A DNA stretch of 42,125 nucleotides from NCBI GenBank assembly GCA_029258735.1, contig JAPDKD010000029.1, positions 1 through 42,125 on the forward strand. Direction: 5' to 3'. Position 1 is the stretch's first letter; the number at the start of each line of letters is the position of its first letter. The notes beneath the pieces were generated by a model. The model saw nothing but the letters and a program-made list of their open reading frames with translations, was not told where the DNA came from and ran no database searches. Of the stretch, positions 24,904-33,700 are shown piece after piece. This DNA is from an archaeon (GTDB lineage Archaea; Thermoproteota; Thermoprotei; Thermofilales; JAPDKD01). Both the position numbers and the translations under genes were made by a program.

Positions 24904-27900
24904 TTTTTTCTTTTACCGTTTTGTCTATAAAGCGCTTGCCAAGTTAGCATAGTTTTCCTTATTTCATCCACAACGGAGTAAATGAGGTTCATGTAATGTT
25001 CTCCGGTTACCGACTTAGGCGTTATAACTAATTCTACGGAATAATACTTTTGGCTTTCCCTGCGATACCGCAACAGAATCACTGCGGACGCTCTTCCCTC
25101 AGATACGAGGTCAGCGTCTATTTCCAGAATCTTTTCGGAACCTAGGTCTTTTATATGTATAAGTGTGCGAAGAAGAACCGAATGCTGCGGATACGTGGAC
25201 TCGATTCTTCTCTTTACGAATTCCAAGTGTTGCCCGATAAGGTTAGCGTCTATTCTGAATGGAAGGAACTCTTTAACTTCTCCGCCTGTCATTCGCTTGA
25301 AGCTCCATCGCCTGATCAGGCCCGGAACAGCTTGTAAAGACGCTTTTTCAGCAGGTTTCAGCCCAGCTACCACGCCAGTTATGACTGAAAGCAGGAGAGC
25401 GGTTAAAAGCCATTCCGGAGTAAATGATGGCGTAACTCCAAGTATTTTGCTTGCTTTATCTGCCGCTACAAGTGCCGCGAGCATTGAGTAGCCAGCTACG
25501 GATGCACCCAATAATACTGCTTCAAAGATGAAAATGAGGCTTACGTGAGAGGGATTCATGCCTAACGCCGTGTATATTGATAATTCTTTTCTTCTCTCAT
25601 ATACTGACGCTATCATGGCGTTCGCTACCGTGAAGCCGCTTAGGAGCATGACCATTATCGCCTCCAACCTAGACGCTTTTACTCCAATCGTTCTGTAGAA
25701 GGTGTATGCTATCCCATCTTTGCCGTAGGTTACTGGCACTCCTAGCTGCTCGACTAGCTTCTTGGCAGCTTCTTCTGCTACTTTTTCGTCAGGTATATAG
25801 AACGCATAGCCTATAAATCGCGCTCCGAGTTTAGACGCCTCTTTGGGCGGAACCACAGCTATTTCTGAGGAACGTATATACTGTTTTCCGCTTCCGCGTT
25901 CACCGTGAATTATTATCCAGGGACGTAGGGGCGCTCCGTTTATATCGCTGATTCCCGCTAGGCGGTATTCAGAGAAGATACCGGCGACTCTGAGTCTAGT
26001 TATTTCGTATAGGCCGTTGCTGCTGTATATTTCGACGATGTCGCCTACTTTTAATCCTGTCTTTTTCGCCGCATAGGAGCTTATCACTATCCACTTTTCG
26101 TCGGAAAAGTTTCCTCTAGCAATTAGCGTTGAGCCTATGCCTGATACTTTATCTTCCGCTTCGAAGTCCACGCCTATAACTCCGTTAATAATAGTTGTTC
26201 CTTTAGGCCCTTTTAGTCGAAGACCGAGTTTATAACTTGGCGACAAGTATCTTGGAGCTGGCACTGCATTGGGTGCCAGCTCCTTTACTAAAGACACTTC
26301 ATCGAGGTACAGCTTTACGCCGATTTTAATGGCCGGACCTTTCACAGATGTATGTATCGGGAAGGGGGTTTTCGTTATTGAAACCCCATAACCTACAGAT
26401 GAAAAAGCCACAAACGCAAAGACTGCTGCGGCCATAGTTATAAACGTTAAGATGCTTCTAAGAGGCCTTCTTCTTAGGTTTCTAGCTGCGAGACTTATGG
26501 CGGCGCTAAGAGTTGCTATAACGCCTGTAGACTCTCTTGATTGTCCTTCGAAGCTTTGTGGTATTTCACTGTAGATGAAATACGCTATTATGAATAGAAA
26601 TGAACCTATCATAAGCAATTTTCTAACGAAGAGCGGGTCATCCAGCGAGATTATACCGCTTCCCTCCGGGAAAAATTGGAATAGCAAAGCCCAAGACGCT
26701 AAGGTTAAAACTATAAACGTATAGATCCTTTTTTCTCCGTCAAATAATATCTGTGCGAACGCCAGTGAAGATAAGGCTAGCGCGGCTAAAATTATTGCAA
26801 ATATAGCGGAACCCGCCATACTCGACGACTTAGAATATTCGATGGATTTCTTCGCTATCGAAAAGGCCGATTCAGCAGCTAGTTTAGCGGAAATGTACCT
26901 TGAAGCGTTTAAATCCTTTTGGGCGCGTAGTAGAAGCTCTTTCGCTTCTTCTAGAAGGTTTTTAGCGGCTTGAGAGTAAGCAGTATATTTTGACGCTTGC
27001 TCATACGCTTTTTCGGCCTCTTCCACCGCAATGTATGCCTCGTTTATCGATTCTTCAGCAGCTTTTCTCCAGGCCTTATTTTGAAGGTCTTCTATGTATA
27101 GGAGCCTGCCAGGCTCATTCAGTTTTACGCTTGTTTCTACGTGATACCCTGAAAAGTATAGAAATACTCTAATGTATTCTTGCGATGTTCGTACTATTAG
27201 TATTCTTCTTCCGCTGGTCGTGGTATAAAGATAGTAGGGCACGTATTCCCAGGAAGCTTTAGATGAAACGTAGACGTATGTGCTGCTTGGGATTGTCGCA
27301 ATCATGTATCTTTTAGGCTTTAGAGCTGTTAAGCTATTTCCCTCGTATGTCAATAGGCTTGATTTTCCGTAGCATATTATTCTGGCATATTCTATAGATG
27401 CTTTTTGTAAATCTGCGGGTAGGTAGGCAATCCCGTCTTTCGATGTTCTCCACGCCCATATTCTTCTCGTCTTGTCGACTTTATATATTAGAAATATGTG
27501 CGCGTTCGGCAGCGGAGAGCCTAGCGAGTCTTTTATTGTCCTAGGTTCTAATCTTTTAGGAGCATAAAACGTGAAAACGTTAATGTCACCACTGTATACG
27601 CTTATGGGGATAGATTCTCCATTCAAAGTAATGTTAGCATGTATTATTGGCGTATACTTGTAGATAAGGTCATAAACGATTATAGTTGCGTTAGAGTTTT
27701 CCTGTTTTTCCACGCGGTATATTCGAATATTTTTCTTCTGGGATATGCCCACACGGGAGGAGTTAGATACTACGATAATTACTTTGGAGAATGATAATAG
27801 ATTTAGATGTATGATCGCATCGCTCCATATGCTTATTGGGTAAAAGTCTATGTTTAGTTCTTCAAGAACGTTTTTTAGCCTTATATAGTATACGCCTGGG

Positions 27901-28478
27901 TAAATGTTTATTTCGAATTTTTCTCTATCGACAACTCTTTCAATATATGTTGGTCCCTTCAATGTGAAAAGAGATAGGGGCGGGTTTAGAGGCCCAGAAT
28001 ATTTTACAGCTAATTTTATAGTCCCTTTATGGAGTTTTTTAGTTGTTTTGCTAAGCGCACTTACAGCAGCATTGATCGGATCTTTACTCGTTTTTATAAT
28101 TAATCCATTGCCTTTTTCTATTGTTTCTTCACGCGAGTAATTACCGCTTAATATTACCACTCCTCCACTTTCCGCGTACTCTAGCAAAGTTTTAGATAGC
28201 TTTCTCGCCACTACGGCGTCGGCGAGTAGAGTGGAGCAGTTTTCCAAGTCTAGAAATGGGGGTGGCGATGAAACATGCACCATTGTCCCGTTCACTTCGT
28301 ATGTTTCAGGCGTTAGATTTCTGTCTAGAAACCATATTACCACGTTTCTTGGGTTTGATTTAACAATTGCGATGAAATTTATTGTTGAGAAGAAGATTAG
28401 TAGTACTATAAAGAGTGATAATGGGTGATTCGACCTTATGAACCGCCGAAAAGTGTGGTTCGGAGGCATACTGCTCAT
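24900..28478 (-). CDS. Giant FtsX/MacB-type permease with novel ectodomain
   Basis: 1192 aa membrane protein. Parts in order: one N-terminal segment (about 19-40); a long ectodomain (about 45-465) including a Rossmann-like piece (LLEYAESGGVVILSG, about 98-112) and a carboxypeptidase-regulatory-like Ig fold (SLGSPLPNAH to DGIAYLPADL, about 318-358); an Ala/Glu-rich helical stalk (about 470-550); two to three membrane helices (about 555-640); a first FtsX helix after RNLRRRPLRS (about 667-700); a MacB-like extracytoplasmic domain (about 710-925); three FtsX helices with VYERRKELSIYTALGM (about 940-1045); and a soluble C-terminal domain (about 1065-1192). It shares the stalk-to-C-terminus layout with the 1458 aa gene. 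No ATPase is nearby. ATG 28478 or 28469 is the start. Confidence 0.78.
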   Translation of the reverse strand: MSSMPPNHTFRRFIRSNHPLSLFIVLLIFFSTINFIAIVKSNPRNVVIWFLDRNLTPETYEVNGTMVHVSSPPPFLDLENCSTLLADAVVARKLSKTLLEYAESGGVVILSGNYSREETIEKGNGLIIKTSKDPINAAVSALSKTTKKLHKGTIKLAVKYSGPLNPPLSLFTLKGPTYIERVVDREKFEINIYPGVYYIRLKNVLEELNIDFYPISIWSDAIIHLNLLSFSKVIIVVSNSSRVGISQKKNIRIYRVEKQENSNATIIVYDLIYKYTPIIHANITLNGESIPISVYSGDINVFTFYAPKRLEPRTIKDSLGSPLPNAHIFLIYKVDKTRRIWAWRTSKDGIAYLPADLQKASIEYARIICYGKSSLLTYEGNSLTALKPKRYMIATIPSSTYVYVSSKASWEYVPYYLYTTTSGRRILIVRTSQEYIRVFLYFSGYHVETSVKLNEPGRLLYIEDLQNKAWRKAAEESINEAYIAVEEAEKAYEQASKYTAYSQAAKNLLEEAKELLLRAQKDLNASRYISAKLAAESAFSIAKKSIEYSKSSSMAGSAIFAIILAALALSSLAFAQILFDGEKRIYTFIVLTLASWALLFQFFPEGSGIISLDDPLFVRKLLMIGSFLFIIAYFIYSEIPQSFEGQSRESTGVIATLSAAISLAARNLRRRPLRSILTFITMAAAVFAFVAFSSVGYGVSITKTPFPIHTSVKGPAIKIGVKLYLDEVSLVKELAPNAVPAPRYLSPSYKLGLRLKGPKGTTIINGVIGVDFEAEDKVSGIGSTLIARGNFSDEKWIVISSYAAKKTGLKVGDIVEIYSSNGLYEITRLRVAGIFSEYRLAGISDINGAPLRPWIIIHGERGSGKQYIRSSEIAVVPPKEASKLGARFIGYAFYIPDEKVAEEAAKKLVEQLGVPVTYGKDGIAYTFYRTIGVKASRLEAIMVMLLSGFTVANAMIASVYERRKELSIYTALGMNPSHVSLIFIFEAVLLGASVAGYSMLAALVAADKASKILGVTPSFTPEWLLTALLLSVITGVVAGLKPAEKASLQAVPGLIRRWSFKRMTGGEVKEFLPFRIDANLIGQHLEFVKRRIESTYPQHSVLLRTLIHIKDLGSEKILEIDADLVSEGRASAVILLRYRRESQKYYSVELVITPKSVTGEHYMNLIYSVVDEIRKTMLTWQALYRQNGKRKN
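28407..28412 (+). promoter_or_regulatory. TATA box of the 170-aa membrane protein gene
   Basis: TATAAA centred 28 nt before ATG 28438, the spacing of a leaderless archaeal gene. It lies inside the 5' end of the divergent giant permease gene, so the two promoters interdigitate. Confidence 0.5.
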
Positions 28479-28950
28479 CCATGCAATATTATCAATGTTA
28501 TCCGTCTATCAACTCCCTCTATTTTCCGAGTTTTTAAATACTTTGCTGTATTCGGCAGTTGTGGGGTCGGCGGTAGCATTGGGGTTAATTAGCGTTAAAG
28601 CAGGGTTGTTAGCTGCCTTAATTACATACATGGCGTCTGTTCTTTTTTCTTTAAACAACGTGGGTTTTGCTCAAGCCTTTCTTTACTGGCTTAGCCTTCT
28701 CTTTGAGGTTGGTTTCACAGTTTTAGTGTCATGCGCATTCATAAATCAAATTAGGGTTGAAAAGATTGTTGCATGGACTTTTATTTCTAATTTCTTAGCT
28801 ATATTGACTTTAGCAGTACTAGAGTATGGTAGAAATCCTGACTATGTTTTTAGCGTTATTTTGCCTTGGTCGACTCCTCACCTGCTACTTTCTGCCCTTA
28901 TGACCCCTGTTTTCTATTTTCTTTATTCCAGCAAAATCCACCAGGGATAA
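28438..28950 (+). CDS. Small membrane protein, about five segments
   Basis: 170 aa, not recognised. Five hydrophobic segments can be drawn (FGGILLIHAILSMLSV, TLLYSAVVGSAVALGLISV, GLLAALITYMASVLF, FEVGFTVLVSCAFI, IVAWTFISNFLAILTLAVLEY) plus a C-terminal one. The profile resembles small uncharacterised transport or S-component-like proteins, but no signature is present. It is the only plus-strand gene inside the minus-strand surface locus. Its start overlaps the divergent giant permease by 41 nt and its 3' end overlaps the M1 peptidase gene by 66 nt. The TATA box fits ATG 28438. Confidence 0.7.
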   Translation: MNRRKVWFGGILLIHAILSMLSVYQLPLFSEFLNTLLYSAVVGSAVALGLISVKAGLLAALITYMASVLFSLNNVGFAQAFLYWLSLLFEVGFTVLVSCAFINQIRVEKIVAWTFISNFLAILTLAVLEYGRNPDYVFSVILPWSTPHLLLSALMTPVFYFLYSSKIHQG

Positions 28951-30708
28951 TAGTATTATTGTAATTAGTAATGCAACGTCGACATTAAGTGCTTTCATTA
29001 TGTTTAGTTTTACTGGTACGGGTTTGTTGTCGTCTTCTCCGGGCACTATATCGTTTGGGTCTACTTGAACTGTTAACGGTTCAAACGGCAGAGATATATC
29101 TTTCTCGCCTTGTGTGCCATTCACCCATAAAGTTACTGTTATAGATGTTAGCCTCGTGTTTATTCTTACTGGGACCAGAGCTATAACAGGGTCTCCCGTA
29201 TTTTTTACCTTTAGGTGCAAAGTATAGGTTAGGCCTGTTTGTTTTGCGTAGGTTTCAACGCTATAGTGCGGCACGCCTGACCCGTATACCCAGGAATTAA
29301 AGAACCAGTCTAGGCTTGCCCCGTAAACTCGCTCGGCTTCTACTTTAAAGTCTCTTAGTTTGCATATTTTAAATCGGTATTTTTCCTGTAATCTGTGCAT
29401 GAGTTCAAAATATTTTGCATCACCCATCAACCAGTTTAGCATTCGCAGAACCATTGCTCCCTTGTTATATACTATAGTGAAGTATGCTTGCGAATCTGCG
29501 CCGAAATCGAACACTGACCACGCTATCGGATAATCCTTGTCCCTAATTTTTAGGAACCGATAGTAGGGGCGCCTGACTGTTAAGTCAAATATTTCTTCGA
29601 ACTTTTTTTCACCGTACACCCACTTAAAGTACAGAGTGTCAGAATACTCGGCAAAGGGCTCGTCCATTATGGGTTCAAGTCCTTCGTGGTTTCCAACCAT
29701 GCCGTACCACCAGTTGTGTGCTGTTTCGTGCGCTACGACAAGTTCTAGGATTGTTTTTCTTTGTGGCGAGTATAAGCTTGATGTTATCATTACGAACATC
29801 GGATACTCCATTCCTCCGAACCAGCCATATACTTCGACAACACGGAATTCTGAGTAAGCGTATTCACCGTAGTATTTACTGTAAAGCTCTATAGATTTTA
29901 TTGCTGTGTTAAGCGCTATTTCGCCTGCCACTTCGTGGCCTAAAAGATAATAGGAATAAACCTTTACTTTTCTTCTGCCGACACTAGCCTCGCCGCTTAC
30001 AACCTCATAGTTCTTACTGACAGCGGCGGCGAATTCCCTTACTGGAAGCGGCGTATACCATTTATATATCCATTCGCCAGCTTTCTTTTTTATTTCATCT
30101 AGCCTGCCAGTAGCAGCCATTACATAGCCTTCGGGCACGGAGAAAGTTATGTTGTAGTATGCGCATTCAAAATAGAAGCTTTCTCCAGCATCCCAATACG
30201 GGTCTAGATTCCATCCCCGCTCGTCGTACACTGCCATGATAGGGTACCAGTGGGCTAAAGCGAATACTCCTGCGTAGTAGCCGAAACGATCTTCTTTAAT
30301 CGGAATTTTTACTTTAAACGATATTTCTATTTTTATAGAACTTGAAGGTAAAAGGGGCGTGGGTAAGAAGATTTTCAGAATTGTTCTATCTTCTCCTGTT
30401 ACAATAAATTTTGCCTCCTTTCCGTCAATACTTATTTTCCTTATTTCAATGGAGCCCCCTAGGCTTTTAAATGAGGGAGCGTTTGGATATACATGTAGAT
30501 AAAGCTCGTTAAATCCTAGGTCGCGCCTGTTTGTGTAATAGATTGTTTCGTTAGCTTGAATTTCTAGTTTTTCAACGTTTAACTTTGCTGATATTATATA
30601 CTTGTCATAAGAGTTTACCGCAGCAACCGCAAGAGTGGGAGTTGAACAGGTGCAGAAAAATAGAAAGGTGATAATAGTAATTAGAATGAAAAATTTATTG
30701 TTGTGCAT
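28885..30708 (-). CDS. Membrane-anchored M1-type zinc metallopeptidase
   Basis: 607 aa gluzincin. A signal peptide (FFILITIITFLFF, about 6-28) precedes an aminopeptidase-N-like beta domain, then the catalytic domain: GGMEYP (the exopeptidase motif, usually GxMEN) at about 298-303, zinc site HETAH at 327-331 with the third ligand E350 in MDEPFAEY exactly 18 residues later, and Y414 in VYNKGAMVLRMLN. A C-terminal Ig-like region ends in one membrane helix (VALLITIILLSLVDFAGI) and a basic tail, so the enzyme faces outside. All catalytic residues are present. It starts 10 nt after the 1458 aa gene and is in the same operon. Confidence 0.9.
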   Translation of the reverse strand: MHNNKFFILITIITFLFFCTCSTPTLAVAAVNSYDKYIISAKLNVEKLEIQANETIYYTNRRDLGFNELYLHVYPNAPSFKSLGGSIEIRKISIDGKEAKFIVTGEDRTILKIFLPTPLLPSSSIKIEISFKVKIPIKEDRFGYYAGVFALAHWYPIMAVYDERGWNLDPYWDAGESFYFECAYYNITFSVPEGYVMAATGRLDEIKKKAGEWIYKWYTPLPVREFAAAVSKNYEVVSGEASVGRRKVKVYSYYLLGHEVAGEIALNTAIKSIELYSKYYGEYAYSEFRVVEVYGWFGGMEYPMFVMITSSLYSPQRKTILELVVAHETAHNWWYGMVGNHEGLEPIMDEPFAEYSDTLYFKWVYGEKKFEEIFDLTVRRPYYRFLKIRDKDYPIAWSVFDFGADSQAYFTIVYNKGAMVLRMLNWLMGDAKYFELMHRLQEKYRFKICKLRDFKVEAERVYGASLDWFFNSWVYGSGVPHYSVETYAKQTGLTYTLHLKVKNTGDPVIALVPVRINTRLTSITVTLWVNGTQGEKDISLPFEPLTVQVDPNDIVPGEDDNKPVPVKLNIMKALNVDVALLITIILLSLVDFAGIKKIENRGHKGRK

Positions 30709-30717
30709 TTTTATCTT

Positions 30718-33700
30718 TCACTGTAAGCCTTCTTTTCTAGCTTTGTTTATGTATTCCTGTCGTTCTTCTGGCTTTAGTCCCCTCCATATTAGTAGCTGTT
30801 TTCTTATTACGTCTGTTATTTGCCGAACGCCTCTAATCCACACGTGTTCTGTACCGCTCAGCCTCTTGAATATGATGGTCCAAGTTGTAGTCTTACCGAC
30901 CGTGTCTACCTTTAGCTGAGTGGTTGTAGCCACTCCCCAGTCGAAAGGTTTGATTCTTACCCTCATGTCCAGCACTCTGCTGCGCCCTCTTTCCACTTTT
31001 TCCTCTCTGTATTTAATGCGTTCTACCATGAAGGGTCCTTCTGCCTGTTCTGACTGGAAAAGCTGTAGGTATTCTTTGAGATATAGTACGGCTCCGGCTA
31101 CTTCGGCTCGGGATATTACGAATGGTATTTTCACGATGTAGGTGTCTCCTCTCCTTACTGCGTGTGCTTCAAGCCTCCATTTTCTCTCGAAGCTCGGCGT
31201 TACTAGCCGTGACGCGTAGCGGACAGGGTAGGCTGTTGCGGCTAGCGTTATTCCGATGGAAGCGAGTATCGAGAATACTATCCACATTGACCCTGCGTTA
31301 ACTTTTAGCCCCGTGACAAGCGTTGGCATGGAGATTCCGGCCATGTATCCGAGGAATGAGCTTACTATAGCTACTATGGTGAACTCCATTAGGAATATTC
31401 CTGCTACGTGCAGTGGTGAGAGTCCTACTGCGCTGAGGATTCCTATCTCTTTGGTTCTTTCGTAGACTGCTCCGAGTATGGAGCTAAGTATGGTAAACAT
31501 CAGAAGAACTTCCGGTATTAGAGCTTCTTGCCCTGTTACTTGCTGAGATGTTAGGGTTGCCATGCGTGTTACTTCATATTTTCCGTCTTTGCTAAGAGCA
31601 TAATATACGTTGTATCTGAAGAGTTGTGTAATTTTTTCAGCGACTTGTGGAGCCTTCTTGGGGTTCTTCAGCGTTATATGTATTGCGAATACTTGTCCTC
31701 CCATCTGTTTTGCTACCTCAACAGGCACAATAACTACCTCGGATGGATCCATGGGCTGGGCAGAGCGGAAGGCAACTCTTCCTCCGGCTTCTACTTCTCT
31801 GGAAAATGGAATAATTACGATTCCGTCGAGGTCTTTTATTGTTGATAGATAGACTTTTGAGTTGTTAATGATTCCTACTATTTCGAATCTTTTACCTAGA
31901 ATTTCTATTTTTCCGCCTATTCTAGCGTCCACTCCAGCTGATTTAAGGAGGTCTGCTAGTTCTGCAGATATTATGCAGACTCTCTCATTGCTATTTATGA
32001 ATGGCCGGCTTCCCGGGGTGAAGATAGCGTCCCAGTTTTCTTCGAAGGCTTTGATTATTTTGAAGTCTGCCGGGTCTAAGCCTAGAATCGCTCCTATAGT
32101 TATGGGCTGTCCCGCTGATGTTCTGGCTATTTCTATTTGCTGTCCTATTGGGTAGTAGAAGATTACTTCTGTTATATGTTCAATGTCGTCTCCGAACGCT
32201 GACTGTATCTGCTTTGACAGCAGTGACGGCAGCGGTCTAAATGAGCTTTCGCGTATTAGTAGTCCTTGGTAGCCGTAGCTTACCTCGTATGTTGCTACAG
32301 GCGCTACGTATCTCGTCGAGAGCACCGAGATTATTGAGACAAACGCCATTGTTGCTATCATTATGGAGATTATTAATAGGGAAGTTCTAACCCACCTTCT
32401 CCTCAGATTTCTGAGACCTAGAGATGCCGCCATCAGCATTGCGCTGAATTTGTCTAATTCTGCGAAGTGTTTTCCTACGAACTTCGTCCTTAGCTCCTTT
32501 ATTGCTTCTGTCGCGTGGCTGAAGGAGATTACTAGCGGCACAATAGACAGGATGAGCATTAGGAATGCTATCGCTACGAGCGGTAGGCTGGCTATTAAGG
32601 TGAAGCCTGGGTGGTTAAATACCATGAACGCTATGGCTGCTAGGAATATTGCTATGAACGCTGCAGCGCGCTTCTTAAGGTCTTCAAATTCGAATATTAG
32701 CCTCTCTAGCAGGTACGCGAAGGGCAGGGCTAACAGTAGGAAGAATACCGAGGCGTATGATGCGTCGAAGAACATTGTTCTTATCGCTACGTAGGCTTTT
32801 CGCTCAAGCAGTAGGGCTAGTACCGCGCTGCCTCTTGCTTCATACCATTTTTTCTGGGCGTAATATTCTTGCGCTTTCTTCCAGTTTGCCGCTGACTCGT
32901 TCATGTTTCTTTCTATGGGGTCTACGAAGAGACCTGTTCTCTTGGCTTCTTGCAGGCGTTTTTCATCGACTTTTCTGAAGCCGATGTAGTTTTCGAAGAT
33001 TGTGAATGGCATTATTACCTGTGTGCCGGGCTTTATGTTGTATCCTCTGGTTTTGTTGTTGAATATGGCTGCATACCACCTGGTTCCACCTAAGTCTACC
33101 ACTGCGTCGAATCTGGGCGTTTGAGCTAGGGCGGGGTTTTCGAAGACGACTAGCGTGCCCGTTGACATTTCTGGTGTTGGTACGAAGCCTACGTTTTCCC
33201 ACACAAAGCCGAAGAATCTCGCGTAGTTCTGAGTATAGTGGTCTATTACTAGGACTGGCAGGAATTCGGATACTGGTGATGCAGTATCGGGGTCAAGCAC
33301 GTCAAAGAACACTAGTGTTCCTGCCCTAAATACGCTGGATTCTATTTTGTTGACTGCTTGGTGCATTCTGGCTCTGAATGCACCTCGCATATATGTGCCG
33401 AAGTCTATTGCGTATTTTACTGGTCCCTCCGGCGGTTCGTCGTTGAAGGGGAAGATGGCATATGTCGCGATGTCGCTGGGCGCGATTGTGTGAATTACAT
33501 ATGTGCCGTTGGAGTCTGTTTTTACTACAAAATAGTGTCTCACGAAGAAGGGTAGCTGTCTAGCTGTTGACATTCCAAAGACTATTACTATCGAGTTGGG
33601 GACGGGTTTGTATACGCCTTCTGATTCGTTGAAGAATACTACTTTTCCTTCAAGGGTTCTTACACGTCCTGGAGCGTAGAGTTTTAGTATATCGTCAGGA

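Noticed and set aside
32363-32794. 143-aa ORF opposite the giant fusion gene
   Set aside because: Antisense shadow of the FtsX membrane region; hydrophobic codons in reverse give long open frames.
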